In this document: piece by piece, positions 1-11,051 of the stretch
Numbering within the stretch: position 1 is the first letter of the stretch
How the letters are laid out: every line of letters starts with the position of its first letter
Assembly: GCA_937958815.1 (NCBI GenBank)
Contig: CALGMR010000006.1
Coordinates: forward strand, 248,001 to 312,000
Source: an uncultured Rhizobiaceae group bacterium
GTDB taxonomy: Bacteria; Pseudomonadota; Alphaproteobacteria; Rhizobiales; Rhizobiaceae
DNA: 64,000 bases
Direction of reading: 5' to 3'
Program-made: the position numbers and the translations under genes
The notes under the pieces: generated by a model
What the model saw: the letters and a program-made list of their open reading frames with translations, nothing else
Databases searched by the model: none
What the model was told of the DNA's origin: nothing

Positions 1-99
1 ATTTGCCAGCGATACAAATGCCTCACAGCCCCCCTCACAAACTTCAAAACTCACCCACAGGATCGCGAGATACCGCAACTTGAAAAAGGAATTGGCCAC

Positions 100-921
100 A
101 TGAACATCAATCAGTTTTTTGAAAATTTCGTAGGTGGTGGCAGCACTCCTGACACGACGCCGAACAACCAAACCAAAACTCAAAACAATGGAGGCGGAAT
201 AACCGATATGCTTGGTCAATTCACAAACGGTCCAGCTGGTGGATTTGCTGGCGGCTTAGCAACTGGCGGTTTACTGGGTACGCTGATCGGCAATAAGAAA
301 ATGCGCAAGAAAGCCGGTAAAATGGCTGGCGGTGCGATCGGTTATGGCGGCAGTGCGGTGCTCGGTGCGATGGCGCTGAAAGCATATCAGAACTGGCAAT
401 CAAAAAGCGCTGCCCCTGCGTCTGCTGCTACAGCGGCTTCGACACAAAGAGGTCCAGCACCGCCTTTGGCATCGCCTGAAAGCTTTGATCCGGCCATTAA
501 CAAGGATGCAACTGGCCAACCAATGCAACTGACATTGATCAAGTCTATGATTGCAGCCGCAAATGCCGATGGCCACATGGATCAAAAGGAACAAGCCGCT
601 GTGTTTGACGCTGTCGAGCAAATGTCTTTGGACGGTAAAGCCAAGGCGCTGGTGTTTGATATGATGCGCAGCCCGCCGACTATTGAAGAGATCGCTGGTT
701 ACGCAAAAGGCATGGAACAGGCCAGTGAAATTTATCTCGCTTCGCGCCTTGCGATCGACCCAGATGAGTCATCGGAGCAGAAATACCTGCACGACCTCTC
801 AAAAGCATTAGGTCTACCTGATGCGCTTGTTCGGGAAATTGAATCGCAGTTTGAACCGGAGAAAGCTGAAGCACCGAACAAGCAGCGTATGGCTCCTCAA
901 TTTGGGCGCGACGCAGCTTAA
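100..921 (+). CDS. DUF533 / TerB-like inner membrane protein (YebE family)
   Basis: A 273-residue protein of the DUF533 (YebE-like) family, whose function is unknown. An Asn/Gly-rich N-terminus (1-45) leads into a glycine-rich hydrophobic stretch at about 45-100, probably membrane-inserted, with a basic KKMRKKAGK break. A Pro/Ala linker (100-125) follows. The C-terminal half (130-260) resembles the TerB helical fold, including the acidic NADGHMDQKE motif typical of TerB-like domains. An AAAAGGA ribosome site sits ahead of the ATG. It faces the convergent oxidoreductase gene and has no obvious partner. The family assignment is by recognition of the motif and architecture. Confidence 0.85.
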   Translation: MNINQFFENFVGGGSTPDTTPNNQTKTQNNGGGITDMLGQFTNGPAGGFAGGLATGGLLGTLIGNKKMRKKAGKMAGGAIGYGGSAVLGAMALKAYQNWQSKSAAPASAATAASTQRGPAPPLASPESFDPAINKDATGQPMQLTLIKSMIAAANADGHMDQKEQAAVFDAVEQMSLDGKAKALVFDMMRSPPTIEEIAGYAKGMEQASEIYLASRLAIDPDESSEQKYLHDLSKALGLPDALVREIESQFEPEKAEAPNKQRMAPQFGRDAA

Positions 922-1077
922 TTGAGAAGGTCAATCATGTGACAAGATACCAATAAAGACACGGACGCGGAGTCGGTTTGGCGGACAACAGGAAAGCCGC
1001 AAAACCTTAGCAAAACCAGATTGTTCGCCTGGTTGGAATCTATCTAAGACAAAACATAATTTCACAATTCGGCAGAA

Positions 1078-2382
1078 CTATCGCACCAAAGCCTTCGCGT
1101 TCGCTGCCTCTGTCTTGTCAAACGCCATAAGCGCTTTGAAGCCTGTTAGGTCATAGTCCGGGTCTTTGCCGTCAGCGAGGCGGTAAATTTGTTCGTAGTA
1201 CCAGCCGAGTTCACCCCATGCGTTCAGGTCACGCAGGAAGCTGATGGGCGATGTGGGGCTGAGCAAGCCGCGGCCAATGCGGGTGCTATCGGACATATCG
1301 TTGATCGTGGTGATCTCGCCGTTCAACAAACGTGTCGCCACTTCCGTGTCCACACAGAACGGACGACCAAGGCCAACCATATCGATATTGTCTTCTTCCA
1401 CAGCGCGGCCCATGGCCGATGCTGTTCTGAAACCGCCTGTCACCATGAGCGGGATTTTCAAATGCTCTCGCAGTTTTGGCACGAAATCCAAGAAATAAGC
1501 TTCGCGCTTGCGCGTACTTTCGCGTTTCTTTTTGTCGGCCTTCGGGTCTTTGCGGTCAAAGTCGATCATGCGGGGTTGTTCGTAATTGCCACCCGAAAGT
1601 TCGATCAGATCGACACCAGCATCTTGCAGCCAATCGGCAACGATCACGCTGTCATCGTCGGAAAACCCACCTTTTTGGAAATCAGATGAATTGAGTTTCA
1701 CTGTTACGGCAAAGCCTGGCTTCACCACCTCGCGGGTGCGGCGCACGATCTCCATCAAGAACAAGGCGCGCCCTTCCAGATCACCACCCCATTTGTCGGT
1801 GCGGATGTTTGAAAGCGGAGACAGGAATTGCGACACGAGATACCCGTGAGCCGCGTGAAACTGCACGCCATCAAAACCCGTTTGCTCGGCCACTTTGGCG
1901 GCGTTCACATGAGCAACAATTGTGTTTTCAATTTCGTCTTCCGTCATGGGAATGGGTTTGCCAAAACGGCCATTTCCCATTTTTAACCCCACATCAGAGG
2001 GCGCACTTGGGCGTTTGTTGATCATCTTTTGGGTCTGGCGACCAGGATGGTTGATCTGCATCCAGATATGGGCGCCTTTGGCTTTTGCGGCAGAAGCCAT
2101 GTTTGCCAAACCAGCCAGCGCTTCATTGCCTTGCGGCCCATCAATGGCGATGTTTCCACCGCGTTCCAAATGCCAGCGGTCGACCAGCACATTGCCCGTA
2201 ACATGCAGTCCCGCTCCGCTCTCGCCCCAGCGGCGGTAGAGTTCTTGGTGACGTTCATTGGCTCTGTTGTCAGCAGGGTGCGCCAACCCTTCAGTCATCG
2301 CCGCTTTGCAAATGCGGTTTGGCAAAACGGCGCCGCACGGCAGTTTCACACTGTCTGAAAGAATTTCAATGTCAGAACGCAT
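1078..2382 (-). CDS. NADH:flavin oxidoreductase, Old Yellow Enzyme family
   Basis: An FMN-dependent TIM-barrel ene-reductase of about 434 residues. The family signature HAAHGYLVSQFLSP, followed by N-x-R-x-D-x-WGG, is present around residues 180-205 and carries the substrate and flavin site. The C-terminal phosphate-binding part is seen in VTGGFRTASAMG and GLGRPF (about 315-345). It probably reduces activated C=C bonds with NAD(P)H in the cytoplasm; the substrate cannot be told. I place the start at the ATG at 2382; an in-frame TTG lies two codons upstream. A TTAA-N7-TTAA motif lies about 28 bp upstream of the start. It is not clearly in an operon. Confidence 0.9.
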   Translation of the reverse strand: MRSDIEILSDSVKLPCGAVLPNRICKAAMTEGLAHPADNRANERHQELYRRWGESGAGLHVTGNVLVDRWHLERGGNIAIDGPQGNEALAGLANMASAAKAKGAHIWMQINHPGRQTQKMINKRPSAPSDVGLKMGNGRFGKPIPMTEDEIENTIVAHVNAAKVAEQTGFDGVQFHAAHGYLVSQFLSPLSNIRTDKWGGDLEGRALFLMEIVRRTREVVKPGFAVTVKLNSSDFQKGGFSDDDSVIVADWLQDAGVDLIELSGGNYEQPRMIDFDRKDPKADKKKRESTRKREAYFLDFVPKLREHLKIPLMVTGGFRTASAMGRAVEEDNIDMVGLGRPFCVDTEVATRLLNGEITTINDMSDSTRIGRGLLSPTSPISFLRDLNAWGELGWYYEQIYRLADGKDPDYDLTGFKALMAFDKTEAANAKALVR

Positions 2383-2409
2383 ATACAAGCCTGCCGCTGC
2401 TCGAAGATA

Positions 2410-2424
2410 TTAACAAGACGTTAA
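2410..2424. promoter_or_regulatory. Candidate CtrA-type box (TTAA-N7-TTAA)
   Basis: TTAA, seven bases (CAAGACG), then TTAA: an exact match to the gapped consensus of CtrA, the alphaproteobacterial cell-cycle regulator. It sits 28 bp ahead of the flavin oxidoreductase start and downstream of the convergently read OsmC-fusion gene on the same strand. Such a short AT-rich motif can occur by chance, so binding is inference only. Confidence 0.35.
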
Positions 2425-2494
2425 TTGAATATGGCGCATTGGATGAAAATTGGAAGTATTTGTTGAGAACTGGGTTAATAACGCGTCTTCCCCA

Positions 2495-3724
2495 TCACGG
2501 TTTCAAAACTGTCGCTACGACGGAATCAGTTTCCAACGTTCTGTGAACAGGACATTTGTCGGCGATTTCTAAAACCTTTTCCTGCAATTCTTCCGGCACA
2601 CCACCTTCGATGGAAATTGTTCTTTCAAAGCGATCAATGCGCCCTGCCCGACCTTTGTTTTCGTGGGTGCATTCCACACAATCTTCCAAATGCACTTTGC
2701 CATGGCTCACATCTACGCTGATGCGGCCAATGTCGACTTTTTTGCGGTCAAAATACATGCGCAGGGTCATGCCTGTGCACGCGCCCAGCGCGATGGACAT
2801 GAAATCATAGGGCGACGGGCCAGAGTTTAATCCGCCGTAGCTTTCAGGTTCATCGGCCAACATGCGGTGTTTTCCAGATTGAACAATCTGTTGAAATTTG
2901 CCCTCTGTGGTTTCTGAAACGCGAATGCCTTCAATCTCGTTGTCAACGTCTTTTGCTTCGCTGGAAATGTATCGCTCGACCCAGGAAGAAATCACCTTTG
3001 CGGCAAAGGCTGCATCTTTGGCTTGCATCAACAAATGGTCGGCATTGTCGAGCGAAACAAAACTTTTCGGGTGTTTCGCGGCTGCAAAGATTGCGCCGGC
3101 ATTTTCTACCCCCACAGTTGCGTCGATGGGCGAATGCATCACCATCAGCGCCTTTTTCATGTTCGCAACACCATCCAAAACCTTTGCGCTGCGAACATCG
3201 TCCACAAATTGCTTTTCGATGGTGAATTTGCGGCCCGCCAAATCCACTTCTGCGCGACCATCAGTTTCAATCTGCGTTAAATCAGACCCGAAATTGTGCA
3301 AAACATGTTCCACATCAGAAGGCGCGCCAATGGTCACCACCGCCTTCACATCATCCAGCAAAGGCGCTGCTGCCAAAACAGCTGCCCCGCCAAGTGAATG
3401 ACCAATCAGAATTTCCGGCGCAGCATGATTGGCCTTCAAATAATTTGCGGCCAAGACAAGATCTTGGACATTGGAAGAAAAGTTGGTGGATGCGAACTCG
3501 CCTTTAGATGATCCCAGGCCAGTAAAATCAAACCGCAACAAGGCAATGCCGGAACGCGCCAATTGCACAGCAATTTGTTTGACGGCGTTGAGGTCTTTGG
3601 AACACGTGAAACAATGGGCAAACAAAGCATAGGCTCTTATTTGACCAGCAGGAATATCCAAACGCGCCGCCAATTTGGCCCCGTTATGTCCTTCAAAACT
3701 TGTTTTTACAGATGTGGCGTTCAC
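2495..3724 (-). CDS. Bifunctional alpha/beta hydrolase / OsmC-family protein
   Basis: A natural fusion of 409 residues. Residues 1-255 are an alpha/beta hydrolase with the nucleophile elbow GHSLGG at about 107 and an HADH-like catalytic His region late in the domain (DNADHLL). Residues 270-409 are an OsmC/Ohr-type domain holding both redox cysteines, in GACTGMT and DKCPVHRTL. OsmC proteins reduce organic hydroperoxides; the fused hydrolase may supply or clear an acyl substrate, but this is not established. The start is GTG at 3724 with a GGAAA element nine bases upstream. This two-domain form is common in proteobacteria. It is divergent from uvrB. Confidence 0.92.
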   Translation of the reverse strand: MNATSVKTSFEGHNGAKLAARLDIPAGQIRAYALFAHCFTCSKDLNAVKQIAVQLARSGIALLRFDFTGLGSSKGEFASTNFSSNVQDLVLAANYLKANHAAPEILIGHSLGGAAVLAAAPLLDDVKAVVTIGAPSDVEHVLHNFGSDLTQIETDGRAEVDLAGRKFTIEKQFVDDVRSAKVLDGVANMKKALMVMHSPIDATVGVENAGAIFAAAKHPKSFVSLDNADHLLMQAKDAAFAAKVISSWVERYISSEAKDVDNEIEGIRVSETTEGKFQQIVQSGKHRMLADEPESYGGLNSGPSPYDFMSIALGACTGMTLRMYFDRKKVDIGRISVDVSHGKVHLEDCVECTHENKGRAGRIDRFERTISIEGGVPEELQEKVLEIADKCPVHRTLETDSVVATVLKP

Positions 3725-3863
3725 GGTGTGGTTTCCAATGCAGCTGTTTCAATCTGGCAGAACTTGCGACATAATTTCACAACTGACAATTCCTGTCAGC
3801 AGGGAGCATCAAATTGTGACCTTACCTCTTTCATCTGTTCACTATTCGCCCCATATATGAGTG

Positions 3864-6722
<2,859 letters not shown>

Positions 6723-6732
6723 CTCCACCCCG

Positions 6733-6780
6733 CCCCCCCTCTGTCGCTTTCAGCGACATCTCCCCCGCGGGTGGGGAGAA
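6733..6780. repeat. Palindromic intergenic repeat, copy A
   Basis: A C-rich unit with the core hairpin TGTCGCT-ttc-AGCGACA (6742-6758), flanked by CCCCCTC on the left and TCTCCCCC then GTGGGGAGA on the right. It recurs in inverted orientation at 7085-7136. This type of dispersed extragenic palindrome is common between genes in Rhizobiales. It begins only a few bases after the uvrB stop, so it may also serve as the transcript end. Confidence 0.75.
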
Positions 6781-6914
6781 TGGGTGCAAGAAGGCTGGCT
6801 TCTCAACTTGTCATCACCGCTGCAGCCATTGGCCTACTGGAAATTGCAGAGCAAAGGCCGAGAGATGGTGATCCAGTGACGTGGTATCGAATTCTGATTT
6901 GAGAACTCATTGCG

Positions 6915-6949
6915 TGTCATTCTGCATTGCCGCTTTTGCGGCAATGACA
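6915..6949. repeat. Extragenic palindrome (CATTGCCGC hairpin)
   Basis: A perfect 9-bp stem CATTGCCGC-tttt-GCGGCAATG at 6925-6946 sits inside a TGTCATT...AATGACA frame. It resembles dispersed palindromic elements seen between genes in alphaproteobacteria. It lies in the non-coding stretch 6723-7133, where I see no gene. Confidence 0.55.
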
Positions 6950-7030
6950 GGCCTAAGTTTGATAAGGGGGCTACTTTCTTCAAGCGCACCACGCCCTCAA
7001 ACAACTCAAGCGAAGCGCTATTCTTGGCAT

Positions 7031-7060
7031 GGGTCCTCGGGTCAGGCCCGAGAATGACGC
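7031..7060. repeat. Extragenic palindrome (CTCGGG/CCCGAG hairpin)
   Basis: The stem CTCGGG (7036-7041) pairs with CCCGAG (7047-7052) and is followed by AATGACGC. The unit GGGTC-CTCGGGTCAGGCCCGAG-AATGACG is a recognisable dispersed repeat style in Rhizobiales intergenic DNA. It lies in the same gene-free stretch as the two larger inverted copies. Confidence 0.5.
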
Positions 7061-7084
7061 AAAGGTGCGATACATCGACATGTT

Positions 7085-7136
7085 AACTCTCCCCCCGCCG
7101 TGGGGGAGATGTCGCCAAAGGCGACAGAGGGGGCTA
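7085..7136. repeat. Palindromic intergenic repeat, copy B (inverted)
   Basis: The reverse complement of this unit matches copy A at 6733-6780. It has the core TGTCGCC-aaa-GGCGACA, flanked by CTCCCCC and GAGGGGG, and carries compensating changes that keep both stems paired. Its edge overlaps the stop codon of the next minus-strand gene (TAG at 7134-7136). Confidence 0.75.
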
Positions 7137-7607
7137 CTCAAATACAATTCCGCAGCTGGCTTCGCCCACGTCTTCGCAGATTTTGACTTTGTTGATGTCG
7201 CTTTCCACATCGTCTTCCCAGACCACTTGCACGGCCACCCATTGAGCGGTGTTGAGGGGCATGGATTTGTAGACGCGGCCTTCCAGAATATCCTTTTGGC
7301 CGATGTTGAACGGAATGGCCTTGTTGCATTTCACCAGATCGACGGTCTGGTCCAGCGCTTCTGAATTGATGGAATAGCGGATTTCTTTCAAACGGCAGTG
7401 CAGCGTTTGCAGCAGGGAAAAATAGAGCAATTGTTTGCCGTTGAAATTGCGGAATTGCACCCAACCCTTGGCTTTGTTGGCCTCCAACATGGTTTCATAG
7501 AGCGACCGCGGCGGGATGGTTTGCGCTTGCACAACGGATGACCAAACAAAAGCGGTGCAAACAGAGGCAAAAATAACGGTGCGGACATTGGGCTTAGTTT
7601 TTAACAT
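7134..7607 (-). CDS. Exported hypothetical protein
   Basis: A 157-residue protein with a clear Sec signal peptide: basic start, hydrophobic 10-25, and cleavage likely after VVQA (about 28). The mature part has four cysteines (HC-R near 70, VKCN, ICED, ASCG) that could form two disulfides in the periplasm. I do not recognise a named family. A strong AGGGGA ribosome site lies ahead of the ATG. The stop codon abuts repeat copy B. There are no operon partners; the TerB-like gene is divergent. Confidence 0.75.
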   Translation of the reverse strand: MLKTKPNVRTVIFASVCTAFVWSSVVQAQTIPPRSLYETMLEANKAKGWVQFRNFNGKQLLYFSLLQTLHCRLKEIRYSINSEALDQTVDLVKCNKAIPFNIGQKDILEGRVYKSMPLNTAQWVAVQVVWEDDVESDINKVKICEDVGEASCGIVFE

Positions 7608-7748
7608 CGGTTTTCCCCTTTGTTGCTGAAATCAGGATGCACCGAACCTGTGCAAATGCGCAAGTAGAGCCAATTTACGCAATCAAATTAACGCCTTGTT
7701 TAAAATATTACGCTACGGAATTACAAACAACCTTGTTCAGGGGTGAAC

Positions 7749-8132
7749 ATGACTGATGTAGAGAGAAAGCCGTTTTATTACGGCAAACTATTGGCTTCTA
7801 TGGCGAAAGCTGACAAGCGATTGCTCAACATCGAAGACGTTGAAGCCGTGTCCATTTTAGAACGTCTTTTTCCAAACAATGCTAAAGAAGCGATTGCGGC
7901 CTATCATGCCGACAAAAATGTGTTTTGGCTCGCTGAGAGCGGTCATTGTTTTGCAGCGTCGATGATTGAACTGCCGACCTCAGAAAAGATAGAGATTTTG
8001 CGCGCGCTTTGGACCGTTGCCGCCTGCGACGGCGAAATTCATTGTGACGAAGAAGAGTTTATGGAAAAAGCTACTCGCCAGATGATGGCAACCCCAGAAC
8101 TCTGTTTGGAAGCGCGCAAAGCGGTAGGCTAA
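7749..8132 (+). CDS. TerB-like hypothetical protein
   Basis: A small acidic helical protein of about 127 residues. Two segments, LASMAKADKRLLNIEDVEAV near the N-terminus and TVAACDGEIHCDEEEF near 95, match the paired D/E-rich helical motifs of TerB/DjlA-type domains. These are thought to bind metal or mediate membrane stress complexes; no function is proven for this branch. The ATG at 7749 is preceded by AGGGG at good spacing, which favours it over the GTG two codons upstream. It stands alone. Confidence 0.7.
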   Translation: MTDVERKPFYYGKLLASMAKADKRLLNIEDVEAVSILERLFPNNAKEAIAAYHADKNVFWLAESGHCFAASMIELPTSEKIEILRALWTVAACDGEIHCDEEEFMEKATRQMMATPELCLEARKAVG

Positions 8133-8261
8133 GCGCTCCTAAACTTTTACCAACAGTCGACGCCTGAAGTGTTTTGTTAAACACGCGCACAGTTTGCCCT
8201 CACGCCAAGTGACAGGCCCCTTTGTGAGACCTATGTTTCCAGCAATATTGTGATTTCATGC

Positions 8262-9083
8262 ATGGTTGGAACAACATTGGGCGCTCGATCTTTCACTTTT
8301 TCACACGCAATCACCCGTAAGCCCGGGCAATCGATCACAGACGGTTTGCGAGCCGTTGATACGGGCGCTCCGTCATTGGAACTGATGGAAAGCCATCACA
8401 AAGATTATGTGGCGGCGCTGAAGTCAGCAGGGGCGCAGGTGGTGGAATTGCCTGCGCTGGAGCAATTTCCCGATGGATTGTTTGTCGAAGATGCCGCGCT
8501 GTGTTTGCGCGAAGGCGCGGTGATTATGCGGCCAGGAGCGCCATCGCGATTGGGAGAGTCGGCCGCTATCGCCCCTACTCTGCTGCAATTTTATGAAGAA
8601 GTGGCGATGATTGAGGGGCTTGGACAGGGCTCTGGCTATATCGAAGGGGGCGATATTCTCGTCACCGAACGGGAAATATTGGTCGGGCTTTCAAAACGCA
8701 CAGATACAATGGGCGTGAAGCAATTGCGCGACATCGTTTCCCGCTGGGGCTATACCGTTCGCGAGGTGGTCACTCCGCGCGGTGTGCTGCATTTTAAGAC
8801 CGATTGTTCGCTGCTGGATGAAGAAACCATATTGTCCACTCGAAAATTGTCGAACAGCGGATGTTTTGACGGATATGAGATCATTCATGTGGCTGAAGGA
8901 GAAGAAGCGGCTGCAAATACAATCCGTTTCAATGATCTGGTGATTATGCCATCAGGCTTTCCCAAAACAGCGGAAATATTGGACAAAGCGGGGTATCACG
9001 TTCGCGAAATTGGCAATTCTGAATGTGCCAAACTGGACGGTGGAATGTCGTGTTTGTCATTGCGTTTCAGCCGATTTGTATAA
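8262..9083 (+). CDS. Dimethylarginine dimethylaminohydrolase / amidinotransferase family
   Basis: An arginine-modifying enzyme of the pentein fold (PF02274 type), likely hydrolysing dimethylarginine or arginine-like substrates to citrulline plus amine. The catalytic elements are visible: FPDGLFVED near residue 70, the active-site His in LHFKTDCSLLDE near 176, and the nucleophile Cys in GGMSCLSLRF near the C-terminus. The length (about 273) fits DDAH-like proteins rather than the larger arginine deiminases. The start is uncertain: ATG 8262 or GTG 8250, neither with a convincing ribosome site. It has no pathway neighbours. Confidence 0.85.
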   Translation: MVGTTLGARSFTFSHAITRKPGQSITDGLRAVDTGAPSLELMESHHKDYVAALKSAGAQVVELPALEQFPDGLFVEDAALCLREGAVIMRPGAPSRLGESAAIAPTLLQFYEEVAMIEGLGQGSGYIEGGDILVTEREILVGLSKRTDTMGVKQLRDIVSRWGYTVREVVTPRGVLHFKTDCSLLDEETILSTRKLSNSGCFDGYEIIHVAEGEEAAANTIRFNDLVIMPSGFPKTAEILDKAGYHVREIGNSECAKLDGGMSCLSLRFSRFV

Positions 9084-9257
9084 GTTTCGACCGCACAAGC
9101 CATCATATTAAGAGTGTCGATTAGGGTTACAGGCTTATAGAAGCTCGGGTTTTGCGATCATTGTGCGTTTTTGCACATTCATCCCCCGTTCATGTGGCGT
9201 AGTGTGTAGTCAGAGCAGATTGGCATTCGCCGTTCTGATCGATACAGGAGAGACCCA

Positions 9258-9590
9258 ATGAAAATTACAACACTCGCTGCTGCTGCAGTAATTGGTGCTG
9301 CATTTACGTTCTTGGCGCCCGAAGCCGAAGCAATGTCGCGCACCGTCACTGCGCCGGTCGACATCACCCAAACAACAAATGTTGAACAAGTGCATGGCCG
9401 TCATTGCCGCATTCGCCGCGGTCACCGTTCGCGTTGCCGTTCTGCACGCCGCGGTCGTCACAGTCATTCACACCGTCACCGTGGTGGTCGTCGCCACTAT
9501 CACAGACACAGCCGCGGTCATCACAGCAGCCGCTATCACAGTCGTCGTTACCACAGAGGCCCACGCTTTGGCATCTATCTCGGTTTCTAA
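9258..9590 (+). CDS. Small exported His/Arg-rich protein
   Basis: A 110-residue protein with a signal peptide of about 25 residues ending near APEAEA. The mature part carries a dense His/Arg tract at about 47-98 (repeated HR, RRH, HSR, SRYH units) and ends in GPRFGIYLGF. A strong AGGAGAG ribosome site precedes the ATG and a strong terminator follows the stop, so this is a real transcription unit. The His content suggests metal or polyanion binding in the periplasm, which is inference. Similar low-complexity exported proteins occur in Rhizobiales. The tract makes homology searches unreliable. Confidence 0.75.
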   Translation: MKITTLAAAAVIGAAFTFLAPEAEAMSRTVTAPVDITQTTNVEQVHGRHCRIRRGHRSRCRSARRGRHSHSHRHRGGRRHYHRHSRGHHSSRYHSRRYHRGPRFGIYLGF

Positions 9591-9606
9591 GCGAACCTTC
9601 TAGAAC

Positions 9607-9645
9607 AAAAAAAGGGCGGACCTGACACCAGGTTCGCCCTTTTTG
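9607..9645. terminator. Bidirectional Rho-independent terminator
   Basis: An 11-bp stem, GGGCGGACCTG (9614-9624) against CAGGTTCGCCC (9629-9639) with one G-T pair, is flanked by an A-run on the left and a T-run on the right. It can therefore end both the plus-strand His/Arg-rich gene and the minus-strand gene ending at 9665. Confidence 0.9.
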
Positions 9646-9664
9646 TTTTTGATTTTCACATTGG

Positions 9665-9991
9665 CTATGCCGCTTGGGCAACAAACTCTGGTTTTGCTTT
9701 CTCAGCAGGGTGAATGCCAACCGCACAATGGGGGCACGTTGTTGTGCGCAGCAGTTTGCTCTTTTCAGCTTCATCAACATAAGCAGCATCAAGCAATTGG
9801 CGCATATGGTGGCTCAACTCTACATGATGGCTTGCACATAACGAAGTTGAACACGCAGCTTTTGCAGCGGCTTGGACAGGTTTTGTGGCTGCACTGGCAA
9901 TTCCAAAAGGCAGACTGGCGACCGCCAAACCCGTTGCCGTACCAGATAGTACCGCACGACGTGTGAATTTTGAGGGGGTGGAATGAGACAT
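9665..9991 (-). CDS. Small Tat-exported Cys/His protein
   Basis: A 108-residue protein with a twin-arginine-like leader (KFTRRAVLSG, then a hydrophobic core to about 34, ending ASA). The mature region has several Cys and His residues: AACSTSLCASHH near 45-55 and TTCPHCAVGIH near 83-92. A CPHC pair plus His suggests metal or cofactor binding, consistent with Tat export of a pre-folded protein. I recognise no named family. An AAAGGAG ribosome site precedes the ATG, and the terminator at 9607-9645 is shared with the convergent gene. Confidence 0.7.
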   Translation of the reverse strand: MSHSTPSKFTRRAVLSGTATGLAVASLPFGIASAATKPVQAAAKAACSTSLCASHHVELSHHMRQLLDAAYVDEAEKSKLLRTTTCPHCAVGIHPAEKAKPEFVAQAA

Positions 9992-10138
9992 ATTGGTCTC
10001 CTTTTTGTATTATGCATCCATGCCAATGCCACAGCGGAATTGGCCGTGATGCTTGCCAAAGATGGGGTTTGCAAAACTTATCTGCAAGGAAAATCATCAA
10101 CAGACAGGGCTTGCGTGAACACAATATGGGCGATATTC

Positions 10139-10153
10139 TTACGTATACGTCAA
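10139..10153. promoter_or_regulatory. Palindromic operator-like site
   Basis: TTACGTATACGTCAA contains the perfect 10-bp palindrome ACGTATACGT, extended by an imperfect outer pair. It lies about 80 bp ahead of the DUF2147 gene and about 150 bp ahead of the divergent Tat-exported protein gene, a sensible place for an operator. The regulator is unknown. Confidence 0.35.
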
Positions 10154-10230
10154 CTTAAACGAAGGCGATCGGGGGCGATGTCCGCTCGCACTGACACTCC
10201 TGATAAGATCAGGTCAACGGAGGAATGAAC

Positions 10231-10584
10231 ATGAAAAACGGATTGAAGATGGCTTTCGCGACAGCCGTGTTAAGCGCAGGAATGGTTGGAACAAGCTTCG
10301 CAGCTGAACCTATCGTCGGCACATGGAAACGCGACAACGGCACGTTGATCAAATATTCGGGCAAGGGCAACACATTCTGCGGTCGCGTTCTCAACGGCAA
10401 ATACAAGGGCAAATCAATTGGTTGCATGTCCGGCAAAAAAGGCAGGTACCGCGGCAAAGTAAATGTTTTGGATGAAGGTAAGACTTACAAAGGAAAAGCC
10501 TCCGTTTCCGGAAACACATTGAAACTTGCAGGCTGCGTCGCCGGTGGGTTGATTTGCAAAAGCGCCAACCTAAAGCGCCAATAA
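10231..10584 (+). CDS. DUF2147 family exported protein
   Basis: About 117 residues: a signal peptide (1-25, ending SFAA), then the DUF2147 pattern beginning PIVGTWKRDNG and containing the G-x-V-L-N-G and KVNVLDEGKTYKGKASV blocks, with a Cys pair late (GCVAGGLIC). DUF2147 proteins are periplasmic, lipocalin-like in predicted fold, and of unknown role. The GGAGG at 10218-10223 is too close to ATG 10225 but well spaced for ATG 10231, which I choose. A strong terminator follows. Confidence 0.85.
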   Translation: MKNGLKMAFATAVLSAGMVGTSFAAEPIVGTWKRDNGTLIKYSGKGNTFCGRVLNGKYKGKSIGCMSGKKGRYRGKVNVLDEGKTYKGKASVSGNTLKLAGCVAGGLICKSANLKRQ

Positions 10585-10610
10585 ACCTGATTTCAAAATC
10601 ACGAATAAGG

Positions 10611-10641
10611 AACGCGGGGCCCCAAAGCTCCGCGTTTTTTT
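10611..10641 (+). terminator. Rho-independent terminator
   Basis: AACGCGGGGC (10611-10620) pairs with GCTCCGCGTT (10627-10636, one G-T pair), followed by a run of seven T. It ends the DUF2147 transcript. Confidence 0.9.
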
Positions 10642-10767
10642 GTTGTCTGACCAGTATATCGGCGAGAACGAACGCACCGGGAGTTTTATGAACGCCAGAT
10701 GAACGCCCCTGCCAGCATTGGTTCATATTCAATTGGGCAAACTGATCCAAATTGGAAGGGGCCTCAA

Positions 10768-10977
10768 ATGTTGTTTCGAAGATTTGGAATTGTAACGCTG
10801 TCAATTATGCTGATGGGCATGTTGCTTGCTCAAGCCGTGGAAACGCACAACCGAACTGGTGGTGATGTTTCTTTAGAAAGTCGAATGAAACAGTGGGAAC
10901 GCTTTGATAAAAAACGTGCTTGCGAGAAAAACATCGAGTTGTGTTTCACCACTGTTGCAAGCCTGAAATCGGTATGA
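10768..10977 (+). CDS. Small single-pass or exported hypothetical protein
   Basis: Sixty-nine residues starting at ATG 10768, which has GGAAGGGG at good spacing. A hydrophobic N-terminal segment (residues 5-25) acts as a signal or anchor. A short charged region with two Cys residues (KRACEKNIELCF) follows. No family is recognised. A longer reading from 10699 lacks a ribosome site. The ribosome site and membrane segment favour it being real, but evidence is limited. Confidence 0.5.
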   Translation: MLFRRFGIVTLSIMLMGMLLAQAVETHNRTGGDVSLESRMKQWERFDKKRACEKNIELCFTTVASLKSV

Positions 10978-11051
10978 ATGTTACGGCTTACTGTGCCGGT
11001 CGAAGCTTAATTGGGATTGTGCGCCATCGCCAACCGCTTTAAACACCATGC

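Noticed and set aside
3836..3850. LexA box (GTTC-N7-GTTC) before uvrB
   Set aside because: Only the first GTTC half-site is present; seven bases later the sequence is GCCC, so the match is too poor.
7691..7710. Possible CtrA box before the TerB-like gene
   Set aside because: The two TTAA halves are separated by eight bases rather than seven.
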